Part shown: one piece after another, positions 8,916 to 18,205 of the stretch
How the letters are laid out: each line of letters starts with the position of its first letter
How positions within the stretch are numbered: the first letter of the stretch is position 1
Assembly (NCBI GenBank): GCA_002746305.1
Contig: NVWV01000012.1
Location: forward strand, 62,001 to 126,000
DNA from: Bacteroidota bacterium
GTDB lineage: Bacteria; Bacteroidota; Bacteroidia; NS11-12g; UBA9320
Length of the DNA: 64,000 nt
Direction: 5' to 3'
The notes under the pieces: model-generated
Databases searched by the model: none
Seen by the model: the letters and a program-made list of their open reading frames with translations, nothing else
What the model was told of the DNA's origin: nothing
Translations under genes and position numbers: made by a program

Positions 8916-9578
8916 TCATTTTCTAAGTTGTAGGATGGAATATTTGCGATTCACTGGAGTATCAGCTTTACTAAAAACCTCATCCTCATAATTTAAAATT
9001 TCAACCCATTTAAAATTAGTTGTGTCCACTTCCTTCCTAATACGTACAGTATCAAAAAGGCTAAATTTATCATTCACAAAAGGAAGTTCTTTCATATATT
9101 CCTTTTGGCCAAATGCAATTGCCAAAACACCTCCATGTTTTAGACACCTATATATTTCATTGAGTAAACCTATAAAATCACTCCAGAAATATATAGTATT
9201 TACTGTCATTACATGACTAAATGTATTTGTGTTGTATGGAATTGTAACACCATCATACAGTTGAAATTCGACTTGATTAGAGATTAAATACTCCTCGTTG
9301 ATTCGCAAGGCTTCAAGATACATGGTTTCAGATATGTCAATTCCTGAGTATTTGAGATGCTCCGCTTCTTTTAACAATTGAGAGATATGTCCTCCATTTC
9401 CATGTCCAAGTTCTAAAACCCTATCATTGGGTTTTAGGTTCAACGCTTTAAAACAATTCACCGTCATTGGGATGTTGCTTTCGTTCATTCTATTCCCCAT
9501 TTCTATCCCCCACTCTCCCGTGGGATGGCTTAGTTGGCTTTCTATTTCAATCAGTTGTTCTGGTGTAAAATCAGGCAT
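8916..9578 (-). CDS. Class I SAM-dependent methyltransferase
   Basis: A 220-residue soluble protein of the methyltransferase type 11 group. Motif I is VLELGHGNGG at 54-63, followed by the acidic end of strand 2 (SGIDIS near 78-83) and motif IV-like HVMTVNTIYFW near 123-133. The substrate cannot be read from the sequence, although small-molecule or quinone-like substrates are typical. It is the first gene of a likely two-gene unit with the membrane protein at 8078. Confidence 0.8.
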   Translation of the reverse strand: MPDFTPEQLIEIESQLSHPTGEWGIEMGNRMNESNIPMTVNCFKALNLKPNDRVLELGHGNGGHISQLLKEAEHLKYSGIDISETMYLEALRINEEYLISNQVEFQLYDGVTIPYNTNTFSHVMTVNTIYFWSDFIGLLNEIYRCLKHGGVLAIAFGQKEYMKELPFVNDKFSLFDTVRIRKEVDTTNFKWVEILNYEDEVFSKADTPVNRKYSILQLRK

Positions 9579-9744
9579 ATTAAATTATGGATATTAAATA
9601 CTTCAAAGTTCTTTCATTAATTACGAAAACAATTTAGGGATAAAACACCCCTTTTAATTAAAAAATTGTTTAACAAAATTGATGTCATGTATTTTAGTAA
9701 TTGGCTGGCACAAATATATTATTTTTAATTAATCTAAATAAAAA

Positions 9745-9752
9745 TAGCTTTG
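9745..9752 (+). promoter_or_regulatory. Candidate -7 promoter element of the porin operon
   Basis: TAGCTTTG matches TAnnTTTG and lies 19 bases before the porin start codon. The -33 region is a run of T without the expected G, so the promoter is only partly supported. Confidence 0.4.
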
Positions 9753-9771
9753 CGGTCTTTATAAGCAATCC

Positions 9772-10959
9772 ATGAAAAAAATAATCGCATTCGTGCTAGT
9801 TTTCAGCTCCGTTTCAGGATATTCACAAACTCAGGACACTTCGGTAACTCAACGTAAAAATTCTGCTCAAACCCTTATAGATAGCAAAGGAGGCAGTCTA
9901 CTTATGGCAGCATATGGAGAGACTCACTACAACCAACAATTTGGCAATAACACGAGGTACAATGGAAAGCTTGACGTCCATAGACAAGTACTTCTTTTCG
10001 GATATAAGTTCAACAAAAAGACGTCTTTCATTACTGAAATAGAAATTGAACATATTAAAGAAATTTTTTTAGAACAAGCCTTTTTAAACTATCAAGCCAA
10101 ACCGTGGCTTAACATTCAAGCGGGTCTCCTGCTTATCCCAATGGGCATAGTAAATGAATACCACGAACCTACCACCTTCAACGGTGTAGAAAGACCTGTT
10201 ATTGACAATGTTTTGGTTCCAAGTACTTGGAGAGAAATAGGTGCAGGTTTTGCGGGTAATATCCCCAATGCAGGATTACGATATCAATTGTATCTTGTAA
10301 ACGGCCCTCTTGGTTACGATGGCACCGCTAAACTTAACGGCGGCAAACCGTTGCGTGGAGCAAGACAAAAAGGTGCCCAGGTTACAATGACTAGTCCTGA
10401 CTTTTCGGGTAAGCTTACCTATTACGGCATTAAAGGGCTAGATGCTGGAATTTCAGCTTATCTAGGAAATACGGAATCTTCTTTATACAATAATCTAAAC
10501 AGAGACAGTGTAACAGCCAATAGTATCGCAGATAGTTCTTCCGTAGGGATTCAAATGCTTGGACTAGATTTCAGGTACCAACTTAAAAACTTAGAAACCA
10601 GAGGTCAATTTATTCTTTCAAATCTTAGCAACACGGACCAGTACAACGCTTTTACGGGCAATGACATGGGAACCACTGCAATGGGCTACTACATCGAAGC
10701 TGGATACAATATCGCCTCCCTCTTTAGAATGAAGAAAAAACTAGCACCTTTCTTGCGTTATTCAAATTACAACACTCACCAAAAAGTAAACACTGGTGCA
10801 ACAAAAAACAAGAATTATACAAGTACCATTATAACAACTGGACTTACTTTTGCCCTAGATAAAAATTTTGTAGTTAAAGCAGACTACCAACAAAGTGTAA
10901 ATGGGAATGATGTTAAAACTGAAACTTTCAATGCTGGGATAGGATATTGGTTTAGATAG
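9772..10959 (+). CDS. Outer-membrane porin
   Basis: A 395-residue beta-barrel protein. The signal peptide is about residues 1-19 (VSGYSQ). Alternating polar and aromatic strands run to a C-terminal strand ending GIGYWFR, as in outer-membrane porins of the phosphate-selective or OprP-like group. Conserved-looking stretches include LNIQAGLLLIPMGIVNEYHEP near 115-137. It is the first gene of a four-gene unit with an FMN-binding protein and two c-type cytochromes, so it may admit a substrate or an ion for the periplasmic redox chain. That link is inference. Confidence 0.8.
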   Translation: MKKIIAFVLVFSSVSGYSQTQDTSVTQRKNSAQTLIDSKGGSLLMAAYGETHYNQQFGNNTRYNGKLDVHRQVLLFGYKFNKKTSFITEIEIEHIKEIFLEQAFLNYQAKPWLNIQAGLLLIPMGIVNEYHEPTTFNGVERPVIDNVLVPSTWREIGAGFAGNIPNAGLRYQLYLVNGPLGYDGTAKLNGGKPLRGARQKGAQVTMTSPDFSGKLTYYGIKGLDAGISAYLGNTESSLYNNLNRDSVTANSIADSSSVGIQMLGLDFRYQLKNLETRGQFILSNLSNTDQYNAFTGNDMGTTAMGYYIEAGYNIASLFRMKKKLAPFLRYSNYNTHQKVNTGATKNKNYTSTIITTGLTFALDKNFVVKADYQQSVNGNDVKTETFNAGIGYWFR

Positions 10960-10973
10960 TATAAGATCCATTA

Positions 10974-11516
10974 ATGAATCGTTTAACGACAAGCATAATA
11001 GCACTAATTATAGTAGCGACCTCGGCGGTAGCTACTTATAGCTATTTGCCAGATTATCTGAGCAAAAAGATGAATCGTCATTTGGTTAAAATCTATGGTA
11101 GGGACTTAACGTACAAAGAGATTTCACTAAACGACTCATTAACGCTGAATCATCAAGCATTCAGAATTTTAAAAGACGATACTTTAAGTGGCTTTTCGAT
11201 TATAACCAGAGCTTTGGGTTGCCAGATTGGAGGATGTGACAAACCAGCTAAAGACACTACATCATTTGAACAGTTTTTCTTTGTTACTGCATTTGACAAG
11301 CACAAGAATATAAAACGAGTACGTATTCTGGAATACACTTCCAATCACGGCTATCAGATTGCAAGTAGAGGCTGGCTAAAGCAATTTGAGAAAGGCAAGT
11401 CATTTCAAGTTGGAAAGAACATTGACGTTATTAGTGGAGCTACCATTTCTGTAAATTCCATTACACAAAATGTGAATGAACAGTTGGCGATTATCCACTC
11501 AATGGATAGAGAATAA
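10974..11516 (+). CDS. Membrane-anchored periplasmic FMN-binding protein
   Basis: A 180-residue protein with an N-terminal membrane helix (about 5-25) and a periplasmic FMN-binding domain like those of RnfG and NqrC. The flavin attachment motif SGATIS is at 154-159, with Thr157 the likely site of covalent FMN linkage by ApbE. CQIGGC at 83-88 adds two cysteines before the domain core. It follows the porin after 14 bases and precedes the di-heme peroxidase, so it may pass electrons between membrane donors and periplasmic cytochromes. No apbE is visible in the window. Confidence 0.8.
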   Translation: MNRLTTSIIALIIVATSAVATYSYLPDYLSKKMNRHLVKIYGRDLTYKEISLNDSLTLNHQAFRILKDDTLSGFSIITRALGCQIGGCDKPAKDTTSFEQFFFVTAFDKHKNIKRVRILEYTSNHGYQIASRGWLKQFEKGKSFQVGKNIDVISGATISVNSITQNVNEQLAIIHSMDRE

Positions 11517-11579
11517 TCGTACATTCGTACGATAAGGGATTTTCATTTTATGGGAATCTCAAAACCTATCTAAAACCTT

Positions 11580-13478
11580 GTGAAAAAACTTTTCTCAATT
11601 TTCATCTTGTTGGTTATTACGATTGTACTTGTTTCCAACACAAGTGTAGAAGAAAAAGACTCTCCCTACCAAGATGAATATATCACTGGCCTTGCTAATC
11701 TTGAGACTCAACTGGCTGGTTTGTCGGAAGCAATATCTGACAAAAACATCTCTAACGACTCCATAAATTCTTTACTTATTGAAAGTAGACTTTCTTTTAA
11801 AAGTGTAGACATCTGGCTAAGGTACTTTGACCCTATAGCTTATAAAAAAATCAACGGTCCTCTTCCTGTAGAATGGGAAACCGAAGTATTTGAAAAATGG
11901 GAAAAGCCATACAAGCGAGTTTCTTCTGGTTTTACAATTGGAGAATTATATTGGGGTGAGGAATCCCACAATAGAGATTCACTACATACTTTATTTGATT
12001 CTTCCATTTCTGCTGTTAGACGATTTCAAAACGATTCTTTCCTTTCCTTACTTGGCACTCCTGATCATTTCTTTTATGCCAATAGACTTTTCATACTCAA
12101 CTTAGCAACCATTTATACTACAGGTTTTGAATGTCCTAATACAGATGAAATTTTGCCTGAGCTTATTCATATACTCAAATCAAACAGGGAACATTACATC
12201 GCTTTTAATAAGTCGTTTAGCAGTACACGATTGACCTCTAACTATCTTGACTTATACAACCGTACAATTGATTTTGTAGATGCCCAACCTCAAGATTTTC
12301 AGAAGTTTGACCATTTCTCATTCATCCAACTTTATGTCAATCCTCTTTTCACTCTGAATCAAAAACTCATTCTTGAATATGGGTCAGTCTCAACCAATTT
12401 GAATGACTTTTCATTGAACAATAATGTAACGTCCATATTTGATAAGAACCTGTATACGGGACAAGAAAAAAAGGGAGTTTTTAAAGGTTTAGAAGAGTCT
12501 ACTGATTTAAATCGCCTCTATGATTTGGGTGAAAAACTATTCAACGACCCTATACTCTCTGTGAATAACAAAAGAAGCTGTGCTTCCTGTCATAAACCTA
12601 CTGAGTTTTTCAATGATACCTCAACAGCTACTTCTTTGCAGCTAGATGGCCAATCATTTCTAAATCGCAATACCCCTAGCCTAGTAAACTCTCTTAAAAA
12701 TCATCTTCTAGCTTTGGACGGAAGGCATTACAGCCCTATTTCTCAAGCGAAAGAAGTAATTGCGAATCCCGAAGAGATGGGAAGCAATGAAAGTGAGATA
12801 CTAAAAAAGGTCCTTGCTATTAAATATTATAAAAAGGAGTTTAAGCACTTGTCTTCTAAAGTATTGGACAACCGTATGTCGGCTAATCATATATACTCAG
12901 CACTGATAGCATACTATGGCTTATTTGATAGTGCTCAATCCACATTTGATCAAGTAATGACTGCCCAAAAACCTGTATCTAATGATGTACAAAGTGGCTT
13001 CAACCTTTTCATGAGTAAAGGAGAATGTGCAACCTGTCATTTCGCTCCGATGTTCAATGGCGTAAAACCTCCTTATGTGAGCTCAGAATTCGAAGTTATA
13101 GGAACTCCAATTGATACCAGTTACTCTAAATTATCAGAAGACAGAGGAAGAGGATCTGTACACCAAGTAAGTGAAATGCAAAATGCCTTTAGGACACCTA
13201 CACTTAGAAATACATCTTTTACTATGCCCTACATGCACAATGGCATTTTCAGAACTCTTGATGAAGTTCTAGAATTCTATAATCAAGGAGGTGGACAGGG
13301 TAAAGGTTTGAAAGTTTCGAACCAGACTTTAAATGCTGAGAAACTCAACTTAACTTCTAAAGAAAAGACGCAAATTATAGCTTTTATTAGGTCATTGGAT
13401 GAAGAACTAAATATCCCTAACAACTCCAAACTTCCAAAGGCACGAGGGAAACTTAAAAACCGCAAAACCGAATACTAA
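11580..13478 (+). CDS. Di-heme cytochrome c peroxidase (MauG-like) with long N-terminal helical domain
   Basis: A 632-residue exported protein. The signal anchor is residues 1-20. Residues about 30-280 are helical and resemble the imelysin-like extension found on Bacteroidota peroxidases. The peroxidase part has two heme sites, CASCH at 334-338 and CATCH at 483-487. FRTPTLRN (near 541) and MPYMHNGIFRTLDEVLEFY (near 552) are family signatures near the second heme. It reduces peroxide with electrons from cytochromes, or oxidises a protein or small molecule. The start is GTG at 11580, because no in-frame ATG gives the signal peptide. It overlaps the next cytochrome gene by one base (TAATG). Confidence 0.85.
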   Translation: MKKLFSIFILLVITIVLVSNTSVEEKDSPYQDEYITGLANLETQLAGLSEAISDKNISNDSINSLLIESRLSFKSVDIWLRYFDPIAYKKINGPLPVEWETEVFEKWEKPYKRVSSGFTIGELYWGEESHNRDSLHTLFDSSISAVRRFQNDSFLSLLGTPDHFFYANRLFILNLATIYTTGFECPNTDEILPELIHILKSNREHYIAFNKSFSSTRLTSNYLDLYNRTIDFVDAQPQDFQKFDHFSFIQLYVNPLFTLNQKLILEYGSVSTNLNDFSLNNNVTSIFDKNLYTGQEKKGVFKGLEESTDLNRLYDLGEKLFNDPILSVNNKRSCASCHKPTEFFNDTSTATSLQLDGQSFLNRNTPSLVNSLKNHLLALDGRHYSPISQAKEVIANPEEMGSNESEILKKVLAIKYYKKEFKHLSSKVLDNRMSANHIYSALIAYYGLFDSAQSTFDQVMTAQKPVSNDVQSGFNLFMSKGECATCHFAPMFNGVKPPYVSSEFEVIGTPIDTSYSKLSEDRGRGSVHQVSEMQNAFRTPTLRNTSFTMPYMHNGIFRTLDEVLEFYNQGGGQGKGLKVSNQTLNAEKLNLTSKEKTQIIAFIRSLDEELNIPNNSKLPKARGKLKNRKTEY

Positions 13479-13843
13479 TGAAAAAAGGAACCATACTCAC
13501 AGCACTCATTTTATTCACCATATTCTTCCAAAATTGCAAGTCAACTTATATCCCAGAATTTATATTCCCAGAGTCATTAAGTGAAGATGAACGTTTGGAT
13601 TATGAAGAACTTGGCATGTCAGGTTACGTACACTACAAACAATTCTGTGGAGGATGTCATGGCATAACGCATAAGGGACAATCAGCGATTCCAAATTTCA
13701 CAAAAGAAGCACTTGACGATTATAACTTGAGGTTTCAAATGAACAGAGAACCAATTCATGGGAAACTTGACGAGTTAACGGATAATCATCTCGATGCGAT
13801 CATTACCTTCTTAGAGTTCAGAAAGAAAGAACCCATAAAATAA
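13478..13843 (+). CDS. Small mono-heme cytochrome c
   Basis: A 121-residue exported protein with one heme site, CGGCH at 57-61. The N-terminus has a signal peptide ending FFQNCKS, which may be a non-canonical lipobox (Cys20). The axial methionine is not certain; candidates lie near 87-90. Its start overlaps the stop of the di-heme peroxidase by one base, so it is probably made together with it as electron donor or acceptor. Confidence 0.8.
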   Translation: MKKGTILTALILFTIFFQNCKSTYIPEFIFPESLSEDERLDYEELGMSGYVHYKQFCGGCHGITHKGQSAIPNFTKEALDDYNLRFQMNREPIHGKLDELTDNHLDAIITFLEFRKKEPIK

Positions 13844-13960
13844 ATGTACGCTCTTACGTCAATGAAACTTTCAGATGATGATGACCTACTAACATAAGGC
13901 AATCTAGTTTGTTAGTATTATTGAATTGATTCGTTTCTCTCAGAGAAAGAAAAGGCTAAT

Positions 13961-13968
13961 TACATTTG
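13961..13968 (+). promoter_or_regulatory. Candidate -7 promoter element of the MBL-rhodanese gene
   Basis: TACATTTG matches TAnnTTTG and ends 13 bases before the ATG at 13982. A weak TTTC at 13934-13937 would be the -33 element at a long 23-base spacing. Confidence 0.4.
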
Positions 13969-13981
13969 CAAAACAATAGAA

Positions 13982-15385
13982 ATGAAAATAGAACAGATAT
14001 ATACCGGATGCCTTGCTCAAGGGGCATATTACATTGAAAGCAATGGCGAAGTGGCCATTATTGATCCACTCCGTGAAGTTGACGACTATATCTCTCGAGC
14101 TGACAAAGATGGAGCTAAGATTAAATATATTTTCGAAACACATTTTCATGCCGACTTTGTAAGCGGTCATGTTACTTTGGCAGAAAAGACCGGAGCAACT
14201 ATTGTTTATGGCCCAACCGCGGTAACTGGCTTTGACAGTTTAGTTGCTGAGGACAATCAAGAATTTAAAGTTGGAGATTTAACCATAAAGTTACTGCATA
14301 CACCTGGACATACTATGGAATGTTCCTCGTTCTTATTAATTGACGAAAATGGTAAGAACCATTGTCTTTTTTCCGGAGACACATTATTTTTAGGTGATGT
14401 AGGTAGACCTGATCTAGCACAAAAAGCAGCTACTATGACTCAAGAAGAGCTCGCAGGGATGCTCTACGATAGTTTACGTACTAAAATTATGCCGTTGGCA
14501 GATGATTTAATCGTATATCCAGGTCATGGAGCAGGTAGTGCCTGCGGAAAGAATATGATGAAGGAAACGGTAGACACATTAGGCAACCAAAAACGGACTA
14601 ATTATGCACTTCGTGGAGATATGACTCGCGAAGAGTTTATTACCGAACTCACAGATGGCTTAGCTCCTCCACCAGCCTATTTTCCCATGAATGTTAAAAT
14701 GAATAAGGAAGGATACTCCAACCTTGAAGATGTTATAAGTAAGGGCAGCAGAGCACTTTCTCCGACTGAGTTTGAGGTCACTGCAAATGAAACTGAAGCT
14801 ATAATATTAGATACACGTAATGAAACTGTGTTCGTAGATGGATTTATCCCTCAAAGCATTTTTATTGGAATTGATGGAAGTTTTGCTCCTTGGGTTGGAG
14901 CACTAATCAGAGACACTCAACACCCTATCCTATTAGTCACAGATGATGATAGACTTGAAGAAGTAATTACACGCCTAAGTCGAGTAGGATTTGACAATAC
15001 CATTGGCTACTTGAAAGGCGGTTTTGATGCTTGGAAAAATGAGAATAGAGAAATTGACACCTTACGATCTGTTTCTCCTTCCAATTTTGAAATGGAAGTA
15101 AAAGAAAATAATCTTTCTGTTTTCGATGTAAGAAAAAAAGGAGAATGGGACACTCTGCATCTTGAAAATGCCAATCATATTTGTCTAAGTGGCATCAATG
15201 AAAACTTAGCTCAATTTCCTCAAAATCAGGATTTCTATGTACACTGTGCAGGAGGATATCGCTCTGTAATAGCTTCTTCTATACTCAAAATGAGAGGGTA
15301 TCATAATGTGATAAACATAGCTGAAGGATTTACTGAAATTCAGAAGACTAATTTGCCAACCAAAAGCGTTGTTACTTCAAATTAA
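13982..15385 (+). CDS. MBL-fold persulfide-dioxygenase-like hydrolase fused to two rhodanese domains
   Basis: A 467-residue cytoplasmic protein. The metallo-beta-lactamase domain (about 1-230) has THFHADFVSGH at 53-63, HTPGH at 106-110, SGDTLFLGDVGRPDL from 131 and YPGHGAGSACG, the ETHE1/persulfide dioxygenase pattern. Two rhodanese domains follow, at about 260-350 and 365-460. The first lacks the active-site cysteine (LLVTDDDRL in its place) and is probably structural. The second has the active loop HCAGGYRS. The family oxidises glutathione- or CoA-type persulfides and moves sulfane sulfur. The gene is followed 7 bases later by a MauE-thioredoxin gene, which supports a thiol or sulfide-handling role. 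Confidence 0.87.
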   Translation: MKIEQIYTGCLAQGAYYIESNGEVAIIDPLREVDDYISRADKDGAKIKYIFETHFHADFVSGHVTLAEKTGATIVYGPTAVTGFDSLVAEDNQEFKVGDLTIKLLHTPGHTMECSSFLLIDENGKNHCLFSGDTLFLGDVGRPDLAQKAATMTQEELAGMLYDSLRTKIMPLADDLIVYPGHGAGSACGKNMMKETVDTLGNQKRTNYALRGDMTREEFITELTDGLAPPPAYFPMNVKMNKEGYSNLEDVISKGSRALSPTEFEVTANETEAIILDTRNETVFVDGFIPQSIFIGIDGSFAPWVGALIRDTQHPILLVTDDDRLEEVITRLSRVGFDNTIGYLKGGFDAWKNENREIDTLRSVSPSNFEMEVKENNLSVFDVRKKGEWDTLHLENANHICLSGINENLAQFPQNQDFYVHCAGGYRSVIASSILKMRGYHNVINIAEGFTEIQKTNLPTKSVVTSN

Positions 15386-15392
15386 TAGTGAT

Positions 15393-16604
15393 ATGAATAG
15401 ACATCAACTTGTTCAAATTGGTAGAATTGTACTGAGCTTCTTATTCATCTTTGGTGCAATAAGTAAGCTTATTTCTATGCCCTTTTTTGATGGGATGGTA
15501 GCCGAACTCTTCTTGGGTAAAGATTATTTTGACAACCCTTCCGGAATGTTTTGGGTACAATGGCTCACACGTATCCTGGTAGCTGCAGAACTAGTTATCG
15601 GAATTGCTCTATTACAAAGCAAGTGGTTTAAGAACATTGTAGTTCCAGCAACACTCATTACGTTGGTTTTATTCACCATCCATTTATTCTATGAAGGTTT
15701 TAGACAAGAAAACGGATTTATCGAGGGCAACTGTGGTTGCTTTGGGGATGTACTTCCTATGACTAATCTAGAATCCATCATTAAGAATATAATAGGCATG
15801 GCTCTTGGCATCTATGTTTGGTTGAAGTATCAGAAAGAGGACCAATTTGGAAGTTGGGTATCTCCTACATTAATCGGGCTAGTTACTTTATTCACCCTTA
15901 ATTTTGGGATTAAAAGTTATGTATCAAGTGCAACTCCAGCAGTAGTAGAAGATCTTGCAATCATTATAGATAGCATCCCTTTTATTGACACCATTCCGGT
16001 TCCAGATATTGAAGAAATCACTGTTAAGGATTTAATAGAAGCTGAGAGAACGGATAAGGAGGAAAATTCTATACCTACACCTACATCCGATATTGACCAG
16101 CCAGAGGAAATTGTAACTGAAACCCCTGTTGTAACCAAAACTCCTAGCGACAAGACCATTGAGCTTCTGAACACCTATGCTCCTGCATTACAGTCTCTAA
16201 ACTTGTCTAGCAGCACCAAACTGATTTGCTTATTTAGTATGACTTGTAGCCATTGCCAGGAAGTATATAGAGACTTATCCGCCATGAAAGCAAGTGGCAA
16301 ATTACCGAATATATACCTCGTTAACTATGGTTCTGAATACGAACAGAACTACTTCTTTACTCAAGCAGGAAATTCTGAAGATCCTCATACTCTTATCGAA
16401 GATTTTACGAGTTTTAAACGTATGCTGGAAGGAAAAACCTATCCAAGACTTCTATACATCAAAAACGGTAAAACCCTAAAAGAATGGGACGTAGATAGCT
16501 ATGACAGAGCGTCTTTCATGAAATACTACGGCATAGAAAAACTGGAAGAAAAAAAAGAAGGAGGTCTTCAACTAGAACTTAATTCTGGCGATAGTCCTTG
16601 GTAG
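15393..16604 (+). CDS. MauE/DoxX-like membrane protein with C-terminal thioredoxin-like domain
   Basis: A 403-residue protein when started at the ATG at 15393, which lies 7 bases after the upstream stop; a longer frame from a TTG is less likely. Four to five membrane helices occupy about 8-165 and include the MauE-type motif GNCGCFGDVLP, whose cysteines suit disulfide exchange. A Pro/Thr/Glu-rich linker (about 185-255) leads to a thioredoxin-like domain with the CxxC motif CSHC in FSMTCSHCQEVY. Such proteins pass reducing power across the inner membrane to thiols outside. Together with the preceding persulfide enzyme it suggests a sulfur or disulfide redox unit. Confidence 0.8.
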   Translation: MNRHQLVQIGRIVLSFLFIFGAISKLISMPFFDGMVAELFLGKDYFDNPSGMFWVQWLTRILVAAELVIGIALLQSKWFKNIVVPATLITLVLFTIHLFYEGFRQENGFIEGNCGCFGDVLPMTNLESIIKNIIGMALGIYVWLKYQKEDQFGSWVSPTLIGLVTLFTLNFGIKSYVSSATPAVVEDLAIIIDSIPFIDTIPVPDIEEITVKDLIEAERTDKEENSIPTPTSDIDQPEEIVTETPVVTKTPSDKTIELLNTYAPALQSLNLSSSTKLICLFSMTCSHCQEVYRDLSAMKASGKLPNIYLVNYGSEYEQNYFFTQAGNSEDPHTLIEDFTSFKRMLEGKTYPRLLYIKNGKTLKEWDVDSYDRASFMKYYGIEKLEEKKEGGLQLELNSGDSPW

Positions 16605-16645
16605 TCTATTTAAGCTTTCTAATCTTCAGCTAAAAGACATAGCTG

Positions 16646-17659
16646 CTATTGCTTTAACACTTTCCTTACTGTAATGGTTCCTGATTCTACATTCAATAAT
16701 TGAAGATAATAAACACCTCTTGGCAGTACTGCACTATCATAAACCTTTATAGAATTTGGTGTTATTTCTGAAGTATAAATTAGTCTCCCGCTTAGATCAT
16801 AGAGTGAAATATTGTATGTGTTTTGCCCGATATTATGCATCTTCATTTCTGACTGAATTGGATTTTGAACACATAAACTCATATCTAGAAGAACTTGATT
16901 TTGAACACTTACCGAATTTGATTGCATATAGGTAAACAAGTCATTCTCAACATCCAACTTAGCAAGATAGTAGCCCTTTCCTTTTGCATACCATTTATAG
17001 TCTGTATACGTTTCGTCCACATCAAGACCTGGGATTTGTTCATATCCCATACCTCCTTTTTTTCCTGTTATTCTAACTTTAATTAATTCCGTCGTTTTAA
17101 TTCTAAGGCTCTGAAAGTTTCCTGACGGAAGAGATATTTCTCCCCAAGCATCAGAGAGAGATTCAATTGAATTTTTATAGGTAAGCTTAATGGAGTCATA
17201 AGAAAACAGGCCTAATTGTGCTCCTGTATAATAGGATACTTGTGCAAATGAGTCGGTGAATGAATCTTGATAATTCATCGGGGAGGAAAACGTTCTTAAC
17301 TTCTCAAAAGCTATGACATCAAAATTCTGAAGTGGTACTATTTCGAAAATATCGGAAGTAGTTTTTTGGATATATTGGAAAGTATCCTTGCCTGAAATTC
17401 GCACCATATTTGCATCATTTAGACTGCTTTGATAGGGTCTAATTTCAAATGTCAAATTCTGATTTTTATTAAGGCTTGTATAGTCCCATGTACTGTTTGC
17501 TCCAACTGCTCCTGAAGCAAATCCTCCTGATACATCTAGGGTCATTTTAAAATTGCCTTCTTGATATATATCGTCAGCAGAAAGTTGAATTTGAGCTTGT
17601 ACTCCTAATGAAAAGATACAGCCCGAGATAATTGGTAAAAAGTAAAATAACTTGGTCAT
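16646..17659 (-). CDS. Secreted T9SS type A protein of unknown function
   Basis: A 337-residue protein with a signal peptide (ends GVQAQ, about residue 23). The body is beta-rich with no recognised catalytic motif (ANSTWDYTSL, then YTDYKWYAKGKGYYLAKL near 240). The last 75 residues form a T9SS type A sorting domain, although the usual YPNP is changed to VQNP; LYDLSGRLIY, PRGVYYLQL and VRKVLK are intact. It is expected on the cell surface. A BamE-like lipoprotein gene lies 51 bases upstream on the same strand. Confidence 0.75.
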   Translation of the reverse strand: MTKLFYFLPIISGCIFSLGVQAQIQLSADDIYQEGNFKMTLDVSGGFASGAVGANSTWDYTSLNKNQNLTFEIRPYQSSLNDANMVRISGKDTFQYIQKTTSDIFEIVPLQNFDVIAFEKLRTFSSPMNYQDSFTDSFAQVSYYTGAQLGLFSYDSIKLTYKNSIESLSDAWGEISLPSGNFQSLRIKTTELIKVRITGKKGGMGYEQIPGLDVDETYTDYKWYAKGKGYYLAKLDVENDLFTYMQSNSVSVQNQVLLDMSLCVQNPIQSEMKMHNIGQNTYNISLYDLSGRLIYTSEITPNSIKVYDSAVLPRGVYYLQLLNVESGTITVRKVLKQ

Positions 17660-17710
17660 AGAGCTGATACGACCAAGACAGCCAAAAGGTTACTTTAGGC
17701 TCATAGGTTT

Positions 17711-18205
17711 CTATTGTATTTCCTTTTCAGAATTCCTTCTATCATGAATTGCGATGATTCCCTCACACTGTTTTGCAAGCTCATCATCGTTATTCTCTTT
17801 TGCTCCTTTAAGAATAGGGGCAAGATCTTCTTTTGTAAAACCTAGTAAAATTTGGTATTCCACAACAGACTCCAAATCTCCATTTTCCCGTGCTAAAATT
17901 AAAGACTTCATTAAATGAGATTCAAGCTCTCTATCCTCGACAATAGAGACAACTTTATTATTATCCATTTGAAGCATTACTTTCTTCCCATAGAACCATA
18001 AATCCCCATGTCCATATATATTAACGGAGGATTTTGCAAAACCCAAAGACTCCTTAGCATCCGGATTGCCCCAAATCTCAATAACTTCATTTGAAGTCAT
18101 ACCAACCTCAATAGATTCAATTTCGAATGTTTTGGAGGTATCATTATCCTTACTACAACCAAATAAGACAAACAAGGAAAATAATGTAAGCGTTAACTTT
18201 TTCAT
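17711..18205 (-). CDS. BamE/OmlA-like lipoprotein
   Basis: A 164-residue lipoprotein: the signal peptide ends LFGC with Cys17 as lipidation site. Residues 30-90 follow the BamE/SmpA pattern IEVGMTSNEVIEIWGNPD then WFYGKKVMLQMDNNKVVSI, a small beta-alpha-beta fold used in outer-membrane assembly and in other periplasmic binding roles. The C-terminal 70 residues are helical and charged. It is probably the first gene of a unit with the T9SS protein downstream. It need not be the true BamE, since Bacteroidota often have several such domains. Confidence 0.65.
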   Translation of the reverse strand: MKKLTLTLFSLFVLFGCSKDNDTSKTFEIESIEVGMTSNEVIEIWGNPDAKESLGFAKSSVNIYGHGDLWFYGKKVMLQMDNNKVVSIVEDRELESHLMKSLILARENGDLESVVEYQILLGFTKEDLAPILKGAKENNDDELAKQCEGIIAIHDRRNSEKEIQ

